In this document: one piece after another, positions 13,805 to 26,905 of the stretch
How the letters are laid out: each line of letters starts with the position of its first letter
Numbering within the stretch: the first letter of the stretch is position 1
From: Ceratotherium simum simum
Lineage: Eukaryota > Chordata > Mammalia > Perissodactyla > Rhinocerotidae
Length of the DNA stretch: 64,000 bases
Direction of reading: 5' to 3'
Assembly: GCF_000283155.1 (NCBI RefSeq)
Contig: NW_004454178.1
Location: forward strand, 4,739,836 to 4,803,835
The notes under the pieces: generated by a model
Told to the model about the DNA's origin: nothing
Seen by the model: only the letters and a program-made list of their open reading frames with translations
Database searches by the model: none
Translations under genes and position numbers: made by a program

Positions 13805-14015
13805 CTTCTTTAGCTGCATCCAATAAATATTGGTATGTTATGTTTTCATTTTCATTCATCTCAAGGTACTTTCTAATATCCCATGTGATTTATTATTTGA
13901 CCTATTAAATATTTAGGAGTATGTTGCTTAATTTCTACATATTTTTAATTTCTCACATTTCAGTTTGTCATTGATTTCTAATTTAATTCCATTATGGTGA
14001 GAGAACATAATTTCT
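13805..14015 (-). mobile_element. Second, older L1 endonuclease-region fragment
   Basis: Phrases such as 'ttgatttctaatttaattcc' followed by attatggtgagagaa repeat the endonuclease-region landmarks already passed near 13380. They must come from a different, more diverged L1 in the same orientation. Confidence 0.6.
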
Positions 14016-14205
14016 ATGTACTAGCTATTGTTATAAATATTTTACATTTATTAATTCATTAAATTCTCACAAGAACTATGTGAGGTAATATTTTAAGTAT
14101 CCACATTTTACTCATAGGAAACTGAAGTGAAAAGCATGTAGGTATTTGTGCAAGGCCCTACATCTTGGCACCACGTAGGAGGAGCTGTGTTGGATTCCAG
14201 GTAAC
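14016..14205 (-). repeat. MIR SINE
   Basis: Antisense MIR landmarks occur in order: ttaattcattaaattctcac, 'atttt actcataggaaactga' and gcaaggccctaca. The 'gattccagg' box closes the element. It is well diverged, as expected for MIR. Confidence 0.75.
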
Positions 14206-14569
14206 CTCCTCCAGAGCTTATTCTCAGCAACCCTTTATTTGGAGGGATAATTGAGTTAATTTAAGTATTTTTCAATATTATCACAAAGACTCCATAAGCA
14301 AGAACTGTTGCTCAGTTATTTTTGTAAGAGAAAATACTAGAAATGAAAACTTTCATCAGAGATAAAAATATTTTTCCATTACTAATAAATATTGCTAAAT
14401 TATTTGTAGTATAACTTCTTCTGAACTAGTTTGATTGATTCATAAATAGCCAATTTTCATGTCATAAAAATTCACTCAAGAAGTCCCTGAAAATAGCCAA
14501 CAGAATATCATAAATAAAGCACAAGCACACATATATGCACAAACATACATTTACATATTTATGAATATA
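14206..14569. other. Unassigned AT-rich intron
   Basis: No repeat or gene recognised between the MIR and the next L1. Confidence 0.5.
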
Positions 14570-16112
14570 GACTCCAAAATCATGAATAAAATTTTAGTAA
14601 GTTCATTCTAGAAATGTTGTAATAATAAAAGAGTACAATTAAATATTTTTTATTCTAACAATGCAAGATAGTTCGGTATTGAGAAAAATAATTCATCATA
14701 TTAAAATAGTAAATGAACTTATTACAAAACTATAGTAATCAAAGTAGTGTGTTACTGGCATAAAGACAGACATATAGGCCAATGGAATAGAATAGAGAGC
14801 CCACCAATAAACTCCTGCATACGTGGTCAAATATTTTTTTACTAGGGTACCAAGACCATTCAATGGAGAAAGGACAGTCTTTTCAAGAAATGGTGTTAAG
14901 AAAAGTGAATATCCATAAGCAAAAGAATGAAGTTGGATCTTTAGCTTATACGATATACAAAAATTCATTCAAAATGGGCCAAACACCTAAACGTAAGAGT
15001 TAAACCTATAAAAATCTTGGAAGAAAACATAGGGGAAAAGCTTTATGACGTGAGAATCAGCAATGATTTCTTGGATATGACACCAAGAGCATAGGCAACA
15101 AAAATAAAAATAGATAATTTGGACCTCATTAAAATGGAAAACTTCAATACATCAAAAGACACAATCAGCAGAGTTAAAAGGCAGCCTATGGAGTGGGAGA
15201 AAATATTTGGAAATTATATATCTGATAAGGGGTTATATCCAGATTATATAAAGAACTCTTACAACCCAACAGTAAATAAAACCAAATGACCCAATCAAAA
15301 AAATTGTCCGAGGACGTGTATAGACGTTTCTCCAAAGAAGATATACAAATGGCCAACAAACATATGAAAAAGTGCTTACATCTCTAATCACTAGGGAAAT
15401 AAAAATCAAAATCACAATAGGATATCACTTTTCACCCATTAAGATCGCTACTATAAAAAAAATAACATATTGGTGATGATGTGGAGAAATTGGAACACTT
15501 ATACATTGTTGATGGGCATATAAAATGGTACAGCCTCTATGGAAAACAGTATGATGGTTCCTCCAAAAATTAAAAATAAAATTACCATGGAATCCAACAA
15601 TTCCACTTCTGGGTATGTAGCCAGAAGAATTGAAAGGAAGGTCTCAAAGAGATATTTGTACACTGATGTTCATAGCAGAATTACTCACAATAGCCAAAAG
15701 GTAGAAGCAACCCAAGTGTCCATTGATGGACGAATGAATAAACAACATGTGGTATATACATACAATGGAATATTATTCAGCCTTAAAAATGAAGGAAATT
15801 CTGACACCTGCTTCAACATAACCTGAACCTTAAGGACATTATGCTAAGTGAAATAAGCCAGTCACAAAAAGATAAGTACTATATCATTCTACTTATGTGA
15901 GATAGCTAGAGTAGTCAAATCATAGAGACAGAAAGTAGACTGGTCGTTGCCAATGGCTAAGGAGAGGGGGAAATGAGGATTTGTTTAATGGATATAGAGT
16001 TTCAGTTTTGCAAGATGAAAAGAGTTCTAGAGATATTAATGTATACACTTAAAAATGGTTAGGGTGGTAAATTTTGTGTTATTTACATTTTACCATAATT
16101 TTAAAATATGCA
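14570..16112 (+). mobile_element. Old L1, RT remnant plus complete 3' portion, plus strand
   Basis: The start resembles RT sequence (catgaataaaattttagtaa), a deletion follows near 14710, and the rest runs through the ORF2 C-terminus (KILEEN near 15015). It continues through the usual L1 3' sequence to ttaccataattttaaaa. Many stops are present. The pattern fits an L1MA/L1MB-like element, older than the L1 at 3.7-5.0 kb. Confidence 0.87.
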
Positions 16113-18479
16113 TCACTTTAATGCATGATTATTATTGGCTAGGCAAGACTTATGTTAGATTAATTTAATTAAGAATTTGTTTTTGTAGGAAAAAATGGTA
16201 AATTAAAGAAACCAAGCAATCATCTTCATATTTGCCAAAAAGAACATATAAAATTCAACATATATTCCTGATTTTAAAACTGTTCACAAAAAAGTAATAG
16301 AGAAAAATGTTGCTTAACTATATAACATTGTTTTTTTCAAACTCACTGAAAATATCTTCCTTAATGCTGAGACTTTAAATGTATTTCTGATAAAATCAGA
16401 TGTAATATAAAGAATCTACCATCATTCTCATTCCTGGAACTTTTAACCCAATGTACTCTTCTTGTAATTTGATAAAACAAAATTGATTTTAAAATTTTTC
16501 AGGCAAAATAAGACAAGAAAAATTACAAAAAGGATTCCATAATGGAAAATAATAGAGTAGAAATTGACTCGTATATCAAATATACAATGTGTTGAGCATA
16601 CAAAAATGTATCAAAGCTATTATAATTAAAATAGGAGCTTAGACAATTAGTGAATGTTTGGGGGGAAAAAACACAAGTTTAAATTCTAATTTTACTGTAT
16701 AAATAAAAAAGTCAATGAATTAAAGAGTTATATATTTATGCACATTTTGTGTTATATATTTATATACATCATGAGACATTAATTTATTTCATGGCAAGAA
16801 AAATACCCCAAATATTAGATTAGATATAAAAGCAGAAGCAAAACTTTATATACTGTATAGTCCTTTTGAAAAAATATTAATACAAACATAGCTGAGAGAA
16901 TAAGAGAGAGAAATAATTTTCTTAAATATACCAAAATATTACAAATAATTTTTCTGAGCTATGTGATTAAGGGTGATTTTTATTTTCTTTGACACATCTT
17001 TACACATTTTCCAAGTCTTCTACAATATACATTTATTTCTTAAATAATTGGATAAATAAGTATTACTAAAAATAAGAAAGCCATTTTTAGACCCTATTCA
17101 ATCTTTGAATGAATTTCATTAAGTGCTTCTTGGCTGCTGGCTTGATCGTTTCTCCCCAGTCTCTGACTCTGCCTTTGCTTCCTCTGTCTCGGTGTTTCAT
17201 CTTGATTGATATAGTATGTGACCTACTGTGGCCACCTCTCTTTCTCTACTCAGTAAGGGAAGCATGAAGGGAAGATGAAATTCACACCTGAGCAGTTATT
17301 TCCTTCTTTTTCCTTCTGGCTCCAAGCTGCATACAGCTGGTGCAGGTCACATGAAGCCTTGGGAGATGTAGTCAGGCCTCACCTTTTGAGCCTTAAGTTT
17401 AACTAGACTCAGCAGGAGGTCCAGGCTGTTTCAGCTTTTGAGAAGCTTAGTTCAGTCCAGTTCCACTTTTCTGCCTGTGAATTCAAGTATTCTTCATTAT
17501 TCTTGTGATTTTTACATTAGAACCTGTTAAATCATTTAACACACCTGATGTACCTATTCTTACACTCCACTGTAAGAACATAAACACTATACTATATCCT
17601 ATCACTACTCCACGTCAAACTGTATACTCTCTGGTGAAATCACCCATCAGCACCTTTTTTATGTTGAACTCATAAAGTATGGAAGTCAACAAATCTATTT
17701 CTCTCTCCTTAGGTATCCATTAGGGAATTGGTTTTCTGTCACTTTGAATTTTACCCAATAAAACCCTTCAAATCCAATGAAGCCAAATCTCAAAGGTAAA
17801 TAAAAAGATCAAAGTAAAGAGATACCAAAAGGGAGACATGTTAAACTCACAGAGGAAATAATTTATAAGACTTTAAAATATTCCAATACTATCATAGCTA
17901 TTTTGGGAAAAAAAAGACCCTCTTTATTTGTGATTCTAAGGTCAATTTTAAATAGTTTAATACAGAAAAATGTATAAACACAGTAAAACACTTAAATATA
18001 AGCTTTAGTGGAAACAAACTAAGATGTAAATTCTACTCTAACCTCTGCTATGATAATAAATGAAGTAAGATAAATTAAGTTGTCATAAATTTTTTATGTT
18101 TATTAGAGCCAGCATCTTATTTTAAGTTAAGTATCTACTGTAGGAGTATAGTGTTTTATGGGCTTTATGCACATTTTATTACACACTGAGGCTCTGCATA
18201 ATCATTGTGTACATTACATTTAGGCCAATTTTATGGAACTTGAAGGACAATAGCATTACTTTAAATGATAATAGGGGTTTATAGGGGTTGTGCTTCCTTT
18301 TATGGCATATCAATGATTGATTTTATTTAATGGCCAATTATTAATGTATTTCAATGTGTAAAGGTAGTCTACTTCTATGATGTCCAACATACTGTGTGAA
18401 GCTCTCTACAAAGCTGTCTTAATCCTTTAACTTACCTACCCTTTCATATCAACTACTTTCTTTTAAATGTGTTGTACTA
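16113..18479. other. Unassigned AT-rich intron
   Basis: Very AT-rich to about 17080, then a more balanced block at 17100-17480 with no recognised family. The rest is unremarkable. Confidence 0.5.
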
Positions 18480-18600
18480 GGCTTCAGCTGATAGAATAGA
18501 AAATTTACTGGGCTTAGATTCAGAAGAACTGAATTCAAATCCTATATCCTTGGGCAATGATTTAACTAATTTTTTTTTTTAATTTCTCTTCTCAAAGTCA
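18480..18600 (+). repeat. MIR SINE fragment
   Basis: The order gaattcaaatcctatatcc, ttgggcaatgatttaact matches the MIR core, truncated by a T-run. Confidence 0.6.
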
Positions 18601-18604
18601 TATA

Positions 18605-18810
18605 AAACTATGAATTTGAAATTGAAAGTCTTAGGTTTAAATCCTGGCTCTATCTAGTGTACTGGATGTTATACGTTGGACGTATTTCTTGATTTCTATG
18701 AACATCGGTCCCACTTCGTGAAATGGGTATCATAATGTCTATCGCCTTAAGAGAAACAAATGAAATAATGAATATAAAAGTATTTTGTAAATTGCAGAGA
18801 TTCATTCTAA
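18605..18810 (+). repeat. MIR SINE
   Basis: ggtttaaatcctggctctat, then gtgaaatgggtatcataatg and gaaacaaatgaaataatgaa follow the MIR consensus order. This is a second MIR head-to-tail with the one before it. Confidence 0.7.
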
Positions 18811-18834
18811 CTTTTGTAGGTAGCGTATATATAT

Positions 18835-19290
18835 TTAGTTGCCTATTTTTATGCTGAGTACACTTTCCCTTGAAGTGCTCACATCTTGGTTGAGGAGGCA
18901 AATACAAGTGATGTTCATTCAAAGAATCAGACAATGTACAAGCCTGCAGAATTTACAGGAGGCTTGCAGAGGAACAACTATCAAAATAAGCATGAGAGAC
19001 TTGACTAACATGGTGGCATTTGTGGTAGAGATTTTAAAGAGAAGAAAAAGAGCTTCAGAGAGAGGTAAAATCATGAGATTTTAATGGGAGCAAGAACTAC
19101 CATGGCTGTGGAGTGGTGTGAGATTGATTTTGGCTAGAGTGTAGATACAGGAGGAAACGTGGCAGGAGCTAAGGTTTAGTAACACATTTTGAAGCAGAAG
19201 ACAAAGAGCCATGGAGGCCAAGCTGGAGTCTGGACCTTCTACTTGGTTGAGTGGGGAGCCGTTGGAGCTTTTTAATGATTCTGCATCCAG
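18835..19290 (+). repeat. Ancient non-coding repeat, copy 1 of 4
   Basis: The sequence matches, by order of motifs, the large repeat at 52085-53140: a 'cccttgaagtgctcac' block, then later a gtggggagccgttggagc block. The family is one I recognise from mammalian genomes but cannot name. Confidence 0.55.
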
Positions 19291-20279
19291 ATTATGACCA
19301 TTTGATCCCTACACCTTATACATTTTTACCTAAAATCTGGCGACAGTAGAAGATGCCAGGTAGTCTTTCCTAAGACCTGAAACCCTCAACTCAACTGTAA
19401 CAGTTTAACAAACTGAATGTGGGTAAAATGTGGAACAAAAAAGCACACTTTAACCAATCTGATTATAATTATTTAACAGTAAAAGAATGGCACAGTAGTA
19501 AAATGTTGATAGACACGTAATGCTAAAAGTTTATAACAGTATACTACTGATGGAAATGCCTGGGTAAGCTCTTGGTTAATAGAATGTGCAGACACAGTGC
19601 TTTAGGAAAAAGTATATCTCGGCCTCATTGGAATATTTGGTAGATGTCCTTCTTCCAAATATATGCTTGAACCCAGACAATTCACATAATATGTGCATGC
19701 ATATGTTATCATACACAGTAAATGCTTTAAAAATATGCTGAATTAATAAATGGTAGAGAGTACATTTAGCCATTAAGCCTACATAATTACCCCTTTTACT
19801 CATAAAACTGACAGAACTGGCCTAATTTTCATTAAGCATGACTCTAGTTTTCCTACACTAATCATATTAATGCCATACTTGTTTTGATATCCAAGAAAGT
19901 AATTAGGTTGTTTTTGATGATAGTGAATATAATATGTATATTAACAAATTGGTATATGTTTCATTTCATTTTTCATTTCAATTTAAATGTAATCAACTGA
20001 TAGCGCTCCTAGTCAGCTAGCTAACGATTAAGATAAGCACCGTTTTCTCTAAGCTTATTTAGTTTATTATTTGAAAACATGATTTTAATAAATTTTAAAA
20101 GATATTAATTAGAAATTTTCAAGGAAAATCAGGTTGTTAATATTCTAAATCTGAGTATATTGAGAGTACCTTTTCAATCAAAACTATTGCATCATTAATG
20201 CAAAACTGCTTATTGCTAATTGAATTAAGTACTTTCTTTACCTTCACATTGAATGAATGACATATGTTAAACCCTGTAA
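19291..20279. other. Unassigned AT-rich intron
   Basis: No recognised element. Short open frames here are random. Confidence 0.5.
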
Positions 20280-20296
20280 AAAATTGATGATTTATG
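20280..20296. repeat. Left target-site duplication of the inverted L1
   Basis: aaaattgatgatttatg here matches aaaactgatgatttatg at 22501-22517 with one mismatch in 17, bracketing the whole 20297-22500 insertion. Confidence 0.9.
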
Positions 20297-22052
20297 TGAC
20301 TATTGCTGCAATGAACACAGAGGTGCATACATCTTTACACATTCATGTTTTTGTGTTCCTTGGATAAATACTCAGCAGTGGAATAGCTGGATAATATGGT
20401 AGTGTCATTCTTAGTTCTCTGAGGACTCTCCGTACTGTTTTCCATAGTGGCTGCACTAGTTTACATTACCATCAGCAGTGTATGAGAGTTCCCTTTTCTC
20501 CATATCCTCCCCAACACTTATTTCTTATTAATTATAGTCTTGTTAATTATAGCCATTCTGATGGGCGTGAGGTGATTTCTCACTGTAGTTTTGATTTGCA
20601 TTTCCTTAATAATTAGTGACGTTGAACATCTTTTCATGTGCCTGTTGACATCTGTATACCTTCTTTGGAAAAATGTCTGTTCAGATCTTTTCTTATTTTT
20701 TAATTGTGTTGTTTGTCTCTTTGTTTTTGAGACGTATGTATTCTTTATATATTTTGGATATTAATCCGTTATCAGACATATGATTTGCAAATATCTTCTC
20801 TCAATTGTTAGGTTGTCTTTTCATTTTTTTGATGGTTTCCTTCGCTGTGCAGAAGATTTTTAGCTTGATATAGTCCCATTTGCTTATTTTTTCTTTCGTT
20901 TCCCTTCACTGGTCAGACATGGTATTTGAAAATATGCTGCTAAGACCAGTATTGAAGAGTGTACTGCCTATATTTTCTTCTAGAAGTTTCATGGTTTCAG
21001 GTCTTACATTCAAGTCTTTAATCTATTTTGAGTTAATTTTTGTGTACGATGTAAGATAATGATCTACTTTCATTCTTTTGCATGTGGCTGTTTTCCCAAC
21101 ATCATTTATTGAAGAAATTTTCCTTTCTCCATTGTATGTTCTTATCTCCCTTGTCGAAAATTAGCTGTCCATAAATGTGTGGGTTTATTTCTGGGCTCTT
21201 GATGTTGTTCCATTGTTTTGTCTGCTTTTGTGCCAGTACCATGCTGTTTTGATTACTATAGCTTTGTAGTGTATTTTGAAATCAGGGAGTGTGATATCTT
21301 CAGCTTTATTCTTTTTTCTCAGGATTCCTTTGGCTATTCCTTTGTTGTTCCACATAAATTTTAGTATTCTTTGTTCTATTTCTGTGAAAAATGTCATTGG
21401 GACTTTGATAGAGATTGCATTAAATCTGTACATTGCTTTAGGAAGTATGGACATTTTAACTATGTTAACTCTTCCAATCCATGAGCACAGAATATCTTTC
21501 CATTTCTTTGTGTCTTCCTCAATTTCTTTCAATATTGTTTTATAGTTTTCAGTGTACAGGTCTTTCATTTCTTTGGTTAAATTTATTCCTAGATATTTTA
21601 TTCTTTTTGTTGTAATTGTAAATGGGATGGTGTTGTTAATTTCTCTTTCTGCTACTTTGTTTTTAGTGTATAGAAATGAAACTCATTTTTCTTGTTGATT
21701 TTGTATCCTGCAACTTTACGGTATTCATTTATTATTTCTAATAGTTTTTTTTTGGTGGATTCTTTAGAGTTTTCTATGTATAAAATCACATCATCTGCAA
21801 ATAGTGACAGTTCTATTTCTTCCTTTACAATTTGGATCCCTTTTATTTCTTCTTTCTTGCCTGATTGTTCTGACTAGGACTTCTAATACTATGTTAAATA
21901 AGAGTGGTGAAAGTGAGCATCCTTGTCTGGTTTCTGTTCTTAAAGAGATAGCTTTCAGTTTTTCTATTGAATATAATGTTAGCCGTGGGTTTGTCATATA
22001 CGGCCTTTATTATGTTGAGGTACTTTCCTTCTATACTCATTTTATTCAGAGT
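20297..22052 (-). mobile_element. L1 5' segment, inverted by twin priming
   Basis: On the minus strand this runs from the RT domain near 21997 ([20 protein letters not shown]) to the ORF2 C-terminus at 20300. It has recognisable segments such as [11 protein letters not shown] (about 21440), [10 protein letters not shown] (about 21350) and [12 protein letters not shown] (about 21240). The frame has several breaks, so no functional enzyme is encoded, but similarity to L1 is high for this window. It is the inverted part of the insertion that also contains 22053-22500. Confidence 0.93.
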
Positions 22053-22500
22053 TTTGGAAACAACTTAAGTGCCCATCAAATGATGAATGGATAAAGAATA
22101 TGTGATATTTATACACAATGGAATACTACTCAGCTATATAAACAAAGATGAAATCTTGCCATTTGTGACAATGTGGATGGACCTTGAGGGTACTATGCTA
22201 AGTGAAATAAGTCATACGGAGAAAGTGAAATGCTGTATGACCTCACTCATAAGTAGACAATAAAAACAACTACAACAACAACAAACAAGCACGCAGATAC
22301 AGAGATGAGATTGCTGGTTACCAGAGGGGCAGGGGGAGGGGGAGGGCAAGAGGTAATACGGAACATGTGTACAGTGATGGAGGGTAACTAGTCTTTGGGT
22401 GGTGAACATGATGTGGTCTACACAGAAATGGACATATAATGATGGACACCTGAAATTTATATAATGTTGTAAACCAATGTTACCTCAATTAAAAAAAAAC
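22053..22500 (+). mobile_element. L1 3' segment with poly-A, same insertion as the inverted part
   Basis: It starts at ggaaacaacttaagtgccca, almost exactly where the inverted part stops in L1 coordinates. It continues through the L1 3' UTR with a G-rich tract (22325-22350) to a poly-A tail at about 22490-22500. The right TSD follows immediately at 22501-22517. Confidence 0.93.
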
Positions 22501-22635
22501 AAAACTGATGATTTATGGAATATTCATATATTTGAAACTGAACTATACAAATCCTTACAAATTATATCTGCCATCTTCTGCTTATATAACTACTACATAT
22601 ACTACTTGAATGTAAAAGGAATGCACTATAGTTGT

Positions 22636-22865
22636 TTTATTATGGTAAAATATATATAACATAAAATTTGCCATTTTAACCATGTTGACGTGTACAATTT
22701 TCAATGGCATTAATTTCAATTACAATGTTGTACAACCATCACCAGAATCTATTTCAAAATTTTTAATCATCCCAAGCAGAAATTTACCTCAAAAAGCCAA
22801 AAATATAGATTTAGTCATATGATTCAGCAATTCCATTTCTAGAAGTATACTGCAAAGAGTGTTTG
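22636..22865. mobile_element. Old L1-type 3' fragment
   Basis: Phrases such as 'ataacataaaatttgccatt', 'gttgtacaaccatcaccaga' and gattcagcaattccatttct are common L1M 3' end sequences. Order and orientation are not certain. Confidence 0.55.
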
Positions 22866-22954
22866 GAGCTACGTACTCTGCCATGTTGCTGATGTCACAC
22901 CCCTGTGTTACAGTTTTATATTTTAACTATAGTCAATGGAGTTAATAAATAGCC

Positions 22955-23420
22955 TGCAAACTGTAAGACAGGCATTGCCCTAAGTACTGTAGGAGATATA
23001 CAGGTGGAAGACTGGCCCTCAAGGAATTTAGAGACTCATATGACATGCATATAAATTTCTATTGTACAAGGTAGTTTATGACCTGCAGTAAACCAAGAGA
23101 GTTGGAAAAGGATTAATAATGATGACTTTTAAGGTGAACATTGGGGGTTAAGTAAGGTTTTTATAATTGGCAAGAATGGGGAGAAAAGGTTCAGCTGGAA
23201 GTGACAGCTTAAGTATAACACTAGGAATGAGAAAAGAACAGAGAAGAGCTCTGGTTGGGTACATAGGCTATTTGTAGAGTGTTGGTGGAAGATAAAGTCA
23301 GATGATAATTACTTTTATATTTTATTCAGAAGGCAATGAAAATAAAACCTTTTAAACAAAGAAATGCTATTGCTTCAAAAGTTTAGTTTGGCAGGGATGT
23401 GTAGAATGAATTGAGAACAC
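22955..23420 (+). repeat. Ancient non-coding repeat, copy 2 of 4
   Basis: The 'ctggccctcaaggaatttag' block, a gagaaaagaacagagaagag block and a ggcaatgaaaataaaacctt block occur in the same order as in the copy at 52085-53140. Confidence 0.55.
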
Positions 23421-23557
23421 TAAAGTACGTGTTGAACTGAGATGCGTATATTTTTCCTAGTAGCTGAATTCTTGTATTTTATGTATGAGTACTTAAGAAT
23501 TCCTCCTAATTTGGAGAATTTAAATAAATTAGTAGCTTAAAAAATCCAGCATAGTTT

Positions 23558-23782
23558 GGGGCCCGGCGTAGCAGTTAAGTGTGCGCGCTCTGCTGCTGGC
23601 AGCCCGGTTTCTGATCCCGGGTGCGCACCGATGCACCACTTGTCAGGCCATGCTCTGGCGGTGTCCCATATAAAGTGGAGGAAGATGGGCACAGATGTTA
23701 GCCCAGGGCCAGTCTTCCTTAGCAAAAAGAGGAGGATTGGCATGGATGTTAGCTCAGGGCTGATCTTCCTCATACACACACA
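23558..23782 (+). repeat. ERE-type SINE, double ttagctcag tail form
   Basis: The head is ggggcccggcgtagcagtta, with two tail units (gatgttagcccagggccagt and gatgttagctcagggctgat) ending in a short (CA)n and A run. The TSD aaaaaatccagcatagttt is perfect over 19 bases at 23539-23557 and 23783-23801, so this is one of the best-defined insertions in the window. Confidence 0.96.
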
Positions 23783-23801
23783 AAAAAATCCAGCATAGTT
23801 T

Positions 23802-24970
23802 AAAAGTATAAAGCAAATAAAAGCCATTTTCTAGTATTGAGTTATCAATCTATTGCAAACTTTCCATTTATAACATCTGACACAATACAGTATATAATGA
23901 TTATATTTTGCAATAAAAATTTATATTTCTATTCATGAATAAAGATTGTTCATAGCAATAGCTGGCATATTTTTCCCTATTTTTCATTTAATAAATGTCT
24001 CGTACACTGACTTTAAAGGCCAACATTGAAGTGTGTAGAGAATTTTCAGTACCTTCTAATTATAGTATTTTGGATCCCTGATTAGAAATAGCTAGTATTT
24101 TCTTTTAAAAAGTATTCCAAAATATTAATTAATTCTATTAAATAGGTCTATGTCAATTAACAACATGCTTTATTTGCGGCATCACTTCTAATTTGTTTTT
24201 AATGCCCTACTGTATTTTACCTACATTGGATACTTAATAAATGTTCTTTTCTGACAATCAAATGTTAAGCAATATTGTTACTAAGAAATTCCCCATAATT
24301 GTAGTGAAAATTATTTTGTGTGCTTTGATCCTTAAATATTAATTAATCCAGCCTGCTTTCCAAACAAGCCCTGTCCCAGCCTTGCCTCGTACCAATGAAG
24401 AGTACAACTCCAACAACAAAAATGGGAAGTACCTCTTCTTTTGCGGCTGCCTCCCATCTCCAGCAGTTCGTTGCAATACCTAACGAAGACTAAAATAGAT
24501 TCATCTGTTCCTCAACAGACTGAAAGAAAAAATAACTTCCCAGTAGTATAGAGAGTCAGCAAGGCTCTCCATCCTGGGCAGCCGTTCAAAACTAGTCTCA
24601 TGCATGCCCAGTGCTGTGCGTCACCCGTAATTAACACAGCTGAAATGCCTTCAAAATGACACTTAGACCTGACCAGAGATAACGCGTATCAGTGTGCAGA
24701 AACAATATATCAGGACCTTATCTAATGGAACCTCAGAAATCACATGTGAGTTACTACCAGTCCAAGATATTTATCAGACCTGTGAAATTTACTCTCTGCT
24801 TAAAATTTATCATGACAATGGCAAAGGAAGACGAAAAGAGAAAATATATACCCCCACCAAAATTAGGAAAATGCATCATCCAAATGCTAGAAATGTTGAG
24901 GAGTTTTGTAAAACGTAGCTCATCAAAAACCAGAATAGAAGAGGAACAATATGGTGAGCTTATACAACAT
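23802..24970. other. Intron; a more balanced segment at 24360-24680
   Basis: Mostly AT-rich and unassigned. The segment 24360-24680 has more C and G and several CpGs (tgctgtgcgtcacccgtaat, gataacgcgtatca) without matching a repeat I know. Confidence 0.45.
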
Positions 24971-24972
24971 TA

Positions 24973-25019
24973 AATACATACATACGCACATACGTACATA
25001 CCTACCTACATACGTACAA
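24973..25019. repeat. (ACAT)n microsatellite
   Basis: Imperfect tandem acat/gtac units, for example acatacgtacatacctacct. Confidence 0.9.
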
Positions 25020-25847
25020 TGAAAACAAAAGAGGTTGGGACTCAGAAATTTCATACCTAGTCCTTCACTGGCTTTCAGGAAAGGTTACGTTTCCTTCCTG
25101 CAAACATTTCTAATAATATTCCAGCCAACTTAGTAATTAATTAAAATTAAGAAGTCAAGAGACATGTGAATGAAACAAAGAGTGATAGAAACAAAAGAAT
25201 ATAGTACTAAGTTCATATTTATTATGAATATGGATATTAAATTTCAAAAAAAAATTAAATACTCTATAACAGAATAAAAAGAGATTAAAATAATGTGGAT
25301 CAAATGTCTAAGATTATTTCTATAAAAACCTGGAAGAGTTTGAGGTGTTTGGAGAAAAAGATGTAAAATATAATAAATTTATCACATTCCATAAAGAGAA
25401 GTCAATGGATACCGTTTTATTTTTGACCGTTAGTTAAAGAAAAGTATAATTTATAACTTATTTGTTACAGAAAAAAAAAACAAAATTAGAAGCAACTTAG
25501 TAAAAGAAAGAAAAGTTTTTAAAAAGATAAAGAATAAGAAAAGTGAAAGCATGAAATAAAATGACAATAGCATTAGCTATTACAACAAATGTGATTATGT
25601 TAAGCCTTCTTAAAATCCAGGGGCTCTCAGTTTGTGTCAACAAAGAACTAAATTTACTTATTTAAAAACCCACCAAAATATCATGACACCTGGAGTTTCA
25701 AGACACTAGGCAAATGCAATTAAAAAACAAATTATGTTAAAATCAATATCAATTCAAGTACATTTCAAGGAAATATAATAAATAATACAAGAAAGATACT
25801 TACATAAATAACATTTAACATCCACAGTATAAATAATTACACTATGA

Positions 25848-26095
25848 GCCAATGCATATTGAGTGCTTCCTATGTGCCTGGCATTGTTCTAAATGCTTGC
25901 AAGCTGCTCAAGTAACTCTCACAGCAGCTTATCAGTTAGGGACCATTATTACCACCACACCCATCTTATGAATGAGGAACCTAAGACAGGTAGTTGCCTT
26001 GCCAGAGAACTTGCAATCTGTAGACCTAGGATTTGAATCCATTCACTCAGGCTCTAGAGACTTTGACCTGAACTGTTACATTACATTATCTTTCT
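25848..26095 (-). repeat. MIR SINE
   Basis: gagtgcttcctatgtgcctg, 'cattattaccacca', aggaacctaagacagg and ggatttgaatccattcactc follow the antisense MIR consensus over nearly its full length. Confidence 0.85.
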
Positions 26096-26229
26096 TTGTT
26101 GCAGCCATCAAGAGTCAGGTGCCCGGGTAAGATCTCACTAAAACAAAAAGGCAACATCTGTACAAAGAGAGAAAACTACCATCATAATAATAATGATGTA
26201 CAATAATAATATTCTAATTTTTCAGTCCT

Positions 26230-26830
26230 CAACAGATCAAAAAGAGAAAAATAAATAAAAATATATAGACTAAATATAATCCACAATAATAAGATAGATA
26301 TAGATATAAAACTTTCTACCCTAAAAACAAATAGTATATATTATTTTTGAATACCTATAGAACAGTTACAAAGGTGATAAAATGATAATGTCCTAGGGCA
26401 AAAAGTTAATTCAAAAATTTTCAAGCATTAGAAATATGCAGGCCACATTCTCAGGTCCTGCTGACACATAACTAGAAATTAATAACAAAATGTTATTTAA
26501 TCACATGACAATTTAATAACATATTCCTAAAATAGTTGTAAGAGAATTTCAAAATGTAATTCTAGGATTTTTGAAGTGATATAGAATTTTTGAATAATGA
26601 AGGGAAATAACAACATTACATACCAAACTATAAACGGTAGTAAGAAAACAGTTCGCAAAGAAATACCTTAAAGGCATTTATAATTAAGATAGAATATAAA
26701 TAAACAAATAAATACAAGTATCATACCCAATAATCCAGAGGAGAAAACAACAAAATTAATCTGTTAATACGTTAGAAAAGAAAAAATTGATAAATTCCAG
26801 AATGGATCTTTAATGGGGAGAGGAAAAATT
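26230..26830 (+). mobile_element. Very old L1 ORF2 (endonuclease-region) remnant
   Basis: Scattered matches to the L1 endonuclease-to-RT region (acataactagaaattaataa and aatttaataacatattccta) remain. They are followed by a later block near aaaggcatttataattaag. It is strongly decayed, and part of 25040-25830 may belong to it. Confidence 0.45.
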
Positions 26831-26884
26831 CCGCCACAGTATGCTAGAAAAAACAACTGGAATGTCTAAAAACGAAAGACACAG

Positions 26885-26905
26885 AAAGAGAGAGAGAGAC
26901 AGAGA
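26885..26905. repeat. (GA)n microsatellite
   Basis: gagagagagagacagaga run. Confidence 0.8.

Noticed and set aside
14696..14968. 90-codon minus-strand open frame
   Set aside because: Antisense to a plus-strand L1.
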